Positions 6,392 to 7,548 of a stretch of DNA of 7,548 nucleotides are shown in pieces. A program made the position numbers and the translations under genes. Below the pieces are notes generated by a model. That model saw only the letters and a program-made list of their open reading frames with translations. It was not told where the DNA came from and searched no databases. The stretch comes from Chitinophagales bacterium (GTDB taxonomy: Bacteria > Bacteroidota > Bacteroidia > Chitinophagales > JADIYW01). Positions within the stretch are counted from its first letter, which is position 1; every line of letters starts with the position of its first letter. The stretch is taken from contig JADLAH010000117.1 of the NCBI GenBank assembly GCA_020848315.1, positions 1-7,548 on the forward strand. Reading direction: 5' to 3'.

Positions 6392-7548
6392 ATGTTTGAA
6401 AACTTACAGGAAAAGCTGGAAGGTGCGTTTAAGAACCTCAAAGGACAAGGACGCATCACCGAACTGAATATTGCATCTACCGTTAAAGAAATCCGCCGCG
6501 CCCTCGTTGATGCGGACGTTAACTACAAGATTGCCAAAGACTTAACCGACACGATTAAAGACAAAGCTTTAGGGCAGAATGTACTGACATCGGTATCGCC
6601 GGGACAGTTGATGGTGAAGATTGTCAGCGATGAACTCACCGAACTGATGGGTGGTTCCGTTGCGGAAATCAACCTCAAAAACAACCCGACCATCATCCTG
6701 ATTGCAGGTTTGCAGGGTTCGGGAAAAACCACCTTTTCCGGCAAGCTGGCCAACTACCTGAAAGGCAAGCTCAACAAAACGCCTTTGCTCGTGGCCTGCG
6801 ACGTGTATCGTCCTGCAGCGGTGAATCAGCTGAAAGTGCTGGGCGAACAAATCGGTGTGGAAGTGTATGCGGAACTGGAAAGCAAAAATCCGGTACAGAT
6901 TGCACTGAACGCGATTGCACACGCCAAGCAAAAGGGACAGAATGTCATCATCGTCGACACTGCCGGACGACTGGCGGTAGACGAAGAGATGATGAATGAA
7001 ATCTACGATGTAAAACAAGCGATACAACCGAATGAAACGCTCTTCGTGGTGGACTCCATGACGGGTCAGGATGCAGTGAATACGGCGAAAGCCTTCAACG
7101 ACCGCATCAACTTCGACGGCGTGGTACTCACCAAGCTGGACGGCGATACCCGCGGTGGTGCGGCGCTCTCCATCAAATACACGGTGAGCAAGCCGATTAA
7201 GTTCGTGTCACGCGGCGAGAAACTCGACACGCTGGATATATTCTATCCGGAAAGGATGGCACAGCGTATCCTCGGCATGGGTGATATCGTGTCGTTTGTG
7301 GAGAAAGCGCAGGAACAGTTTGACGAAAAGGAAGCGCAGCGCCTGCACAAGAAGATTGCGAAAAATCAGTTTGATTTCGAGGACTTCCTGCAGCAGCTGA
7401 ATCAGATTCGCAAGATGGGCAACATCAAGGATTTGCTGGGTATGATTCCGGGCGTAGGCAAAGCGATGAAAGACATCGACATCGACGACAATGCCTTCAA
7501 GAAAATTGAAGCGATTATCTTTTCGATGACGCCGGAAGAGCGCAGAAA
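6392..7548 (+). CDS. ffh: Signal recognition particle protein Ffh (3' end off window)
   Basis: GTPase of the signal recognition particle. With the SRP RNA it binds signal sequences of nascent membrane proteins and, through FtsY, delivers ribosomes to the membrane. I read 385 codons; the family is about 440, so the end of the methionine-rich M domain is beyond the window. The N-terminal helical bundle spans about 1-90. The G domain has the P-loop GLQGSGKTT (106-114), CDVYRPAAVNQL (136-147), DTAGR (189-193), TKLD (247-250) and DTRGG (252-256), then GMGD (295-298) at the start of the linker. The M domain begins near 300, with IRKMGNIKDLLGMIPG (339-354) visible. All GTPase motifs are intact. The ATG at 6392 gives the normal family N terminus (MFENLQEKLEGAFKNLKG). 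No Shine-Dalgarno is seen; the 44-bp gap after gap is A/T-rich, so co-transcription is possible. Confidence 0.98.
   Translation, partial: MFENLQEKLEGAFKNLKGQGRITELNIASTVKEIRRALVDADVNYKIAKDLTDTIKDKALGQNVLTSVSPGQLMVKIVSDELTELMGGSVAEINLKNNPTIILIAGLQGSGKTTFSGKLANYLKGKLNKTPLLVACDVYRPAAVNQLKVLGEQIGVEVYAELESKNPVQIALNAIAHAKQKGQNVIIVDTAGRLAVDEEMMNEIYDVKQAIQPNETLFVVDSMTGQDAVNTAKAFNDRINFDGVVLTKLDGDTRGGAALSIKYTVSKPIKFVSRGEKLDTLDIFYPERMAQRILGMGDIVSFVEKAQEQFDEKEAQRLHKKIAKNQFDFEDFLQQLNQIRKMGNIKDLLGMIPGVGKAMKDIDIDDNAFKKIEAIIFSMTPEERR

Noticed and set aside
6391..6398. TATGTTTG as a TAnnTTTG promoter box for ffh
   Set aside because: It overlaps the ffh start codon and its first codons, and no TTG lies at the right distance upstream.

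Overview
The window looks like ordinary core chromosome of a member of the Bacteroidota, perhaps close to Chitinophagales or a related group; rank below phylum is a guess. The evidence is the short primary sigma factor that begins [10 protein letters not shown] and lacks region 1.1, a promoter of the Bacteroidota type (TTG, then TAnnTTTG) in front of it, the near absence of Shine-Dalgarno sequences, the fused RibBA enzyme, and an LptF/LptG permease of about 490 residues with a large internal insertion. Almost every base is coding.

Left half (about 1-3795, minus strand): three tightly packed genes are read right to left. They are an LptF/LptG-type lipopolysaccharide-export permease, a membrane-anchored family 2 glycosyltransferase, and ribBA for riboflavin synthesis, whose last few codons run off the left edge. 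Both junctions overlap (26 and 29 bp), so the three are almost certainly one translationally coupled transcription unit. The glycosyltransferase has no ATG near its start and appears to begin at a TTG inside the end of the permease gene.

Centre (3796-3984): a 189-bp divergent intergenic region. It holds a good Bacteroidota-type promoter for rpoD on the plus strand and a weaker candidate for the permease operon on the minus strand.

Right half (3985-7548, plus strand): rpoD (primary sigma factor), a long-form glyceraldehyde-3-phosphate dehydrogenase with an extra N-terminal domain of about 120 residues, and ffh (signal recognition particle GTPase), which is cut by the right edge. They lie in the same direction with gaps of 68 and 44 bp. 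I see no convincing terminator in either gap, so co-transcription is possible.

Functionally the left operon combines envelope building (lipid or glycan export and sugar transfer) with flavin synthesis. The right side combines transcription initiation, central carbon metabolism and membrane protein targeting. I found no tRNA, rRNA, CRISPR array, insertion sequence, prophage or defence gene, and nothing that amounts to a clearly new biological system. The points most worth checking are the glycosyltransferase placed between the permease gene and ribBA, its TTG start, the match between the rpoD promoter and the altered region 2.4 of its own product, and the cofactor-site change in the long GAPDH.
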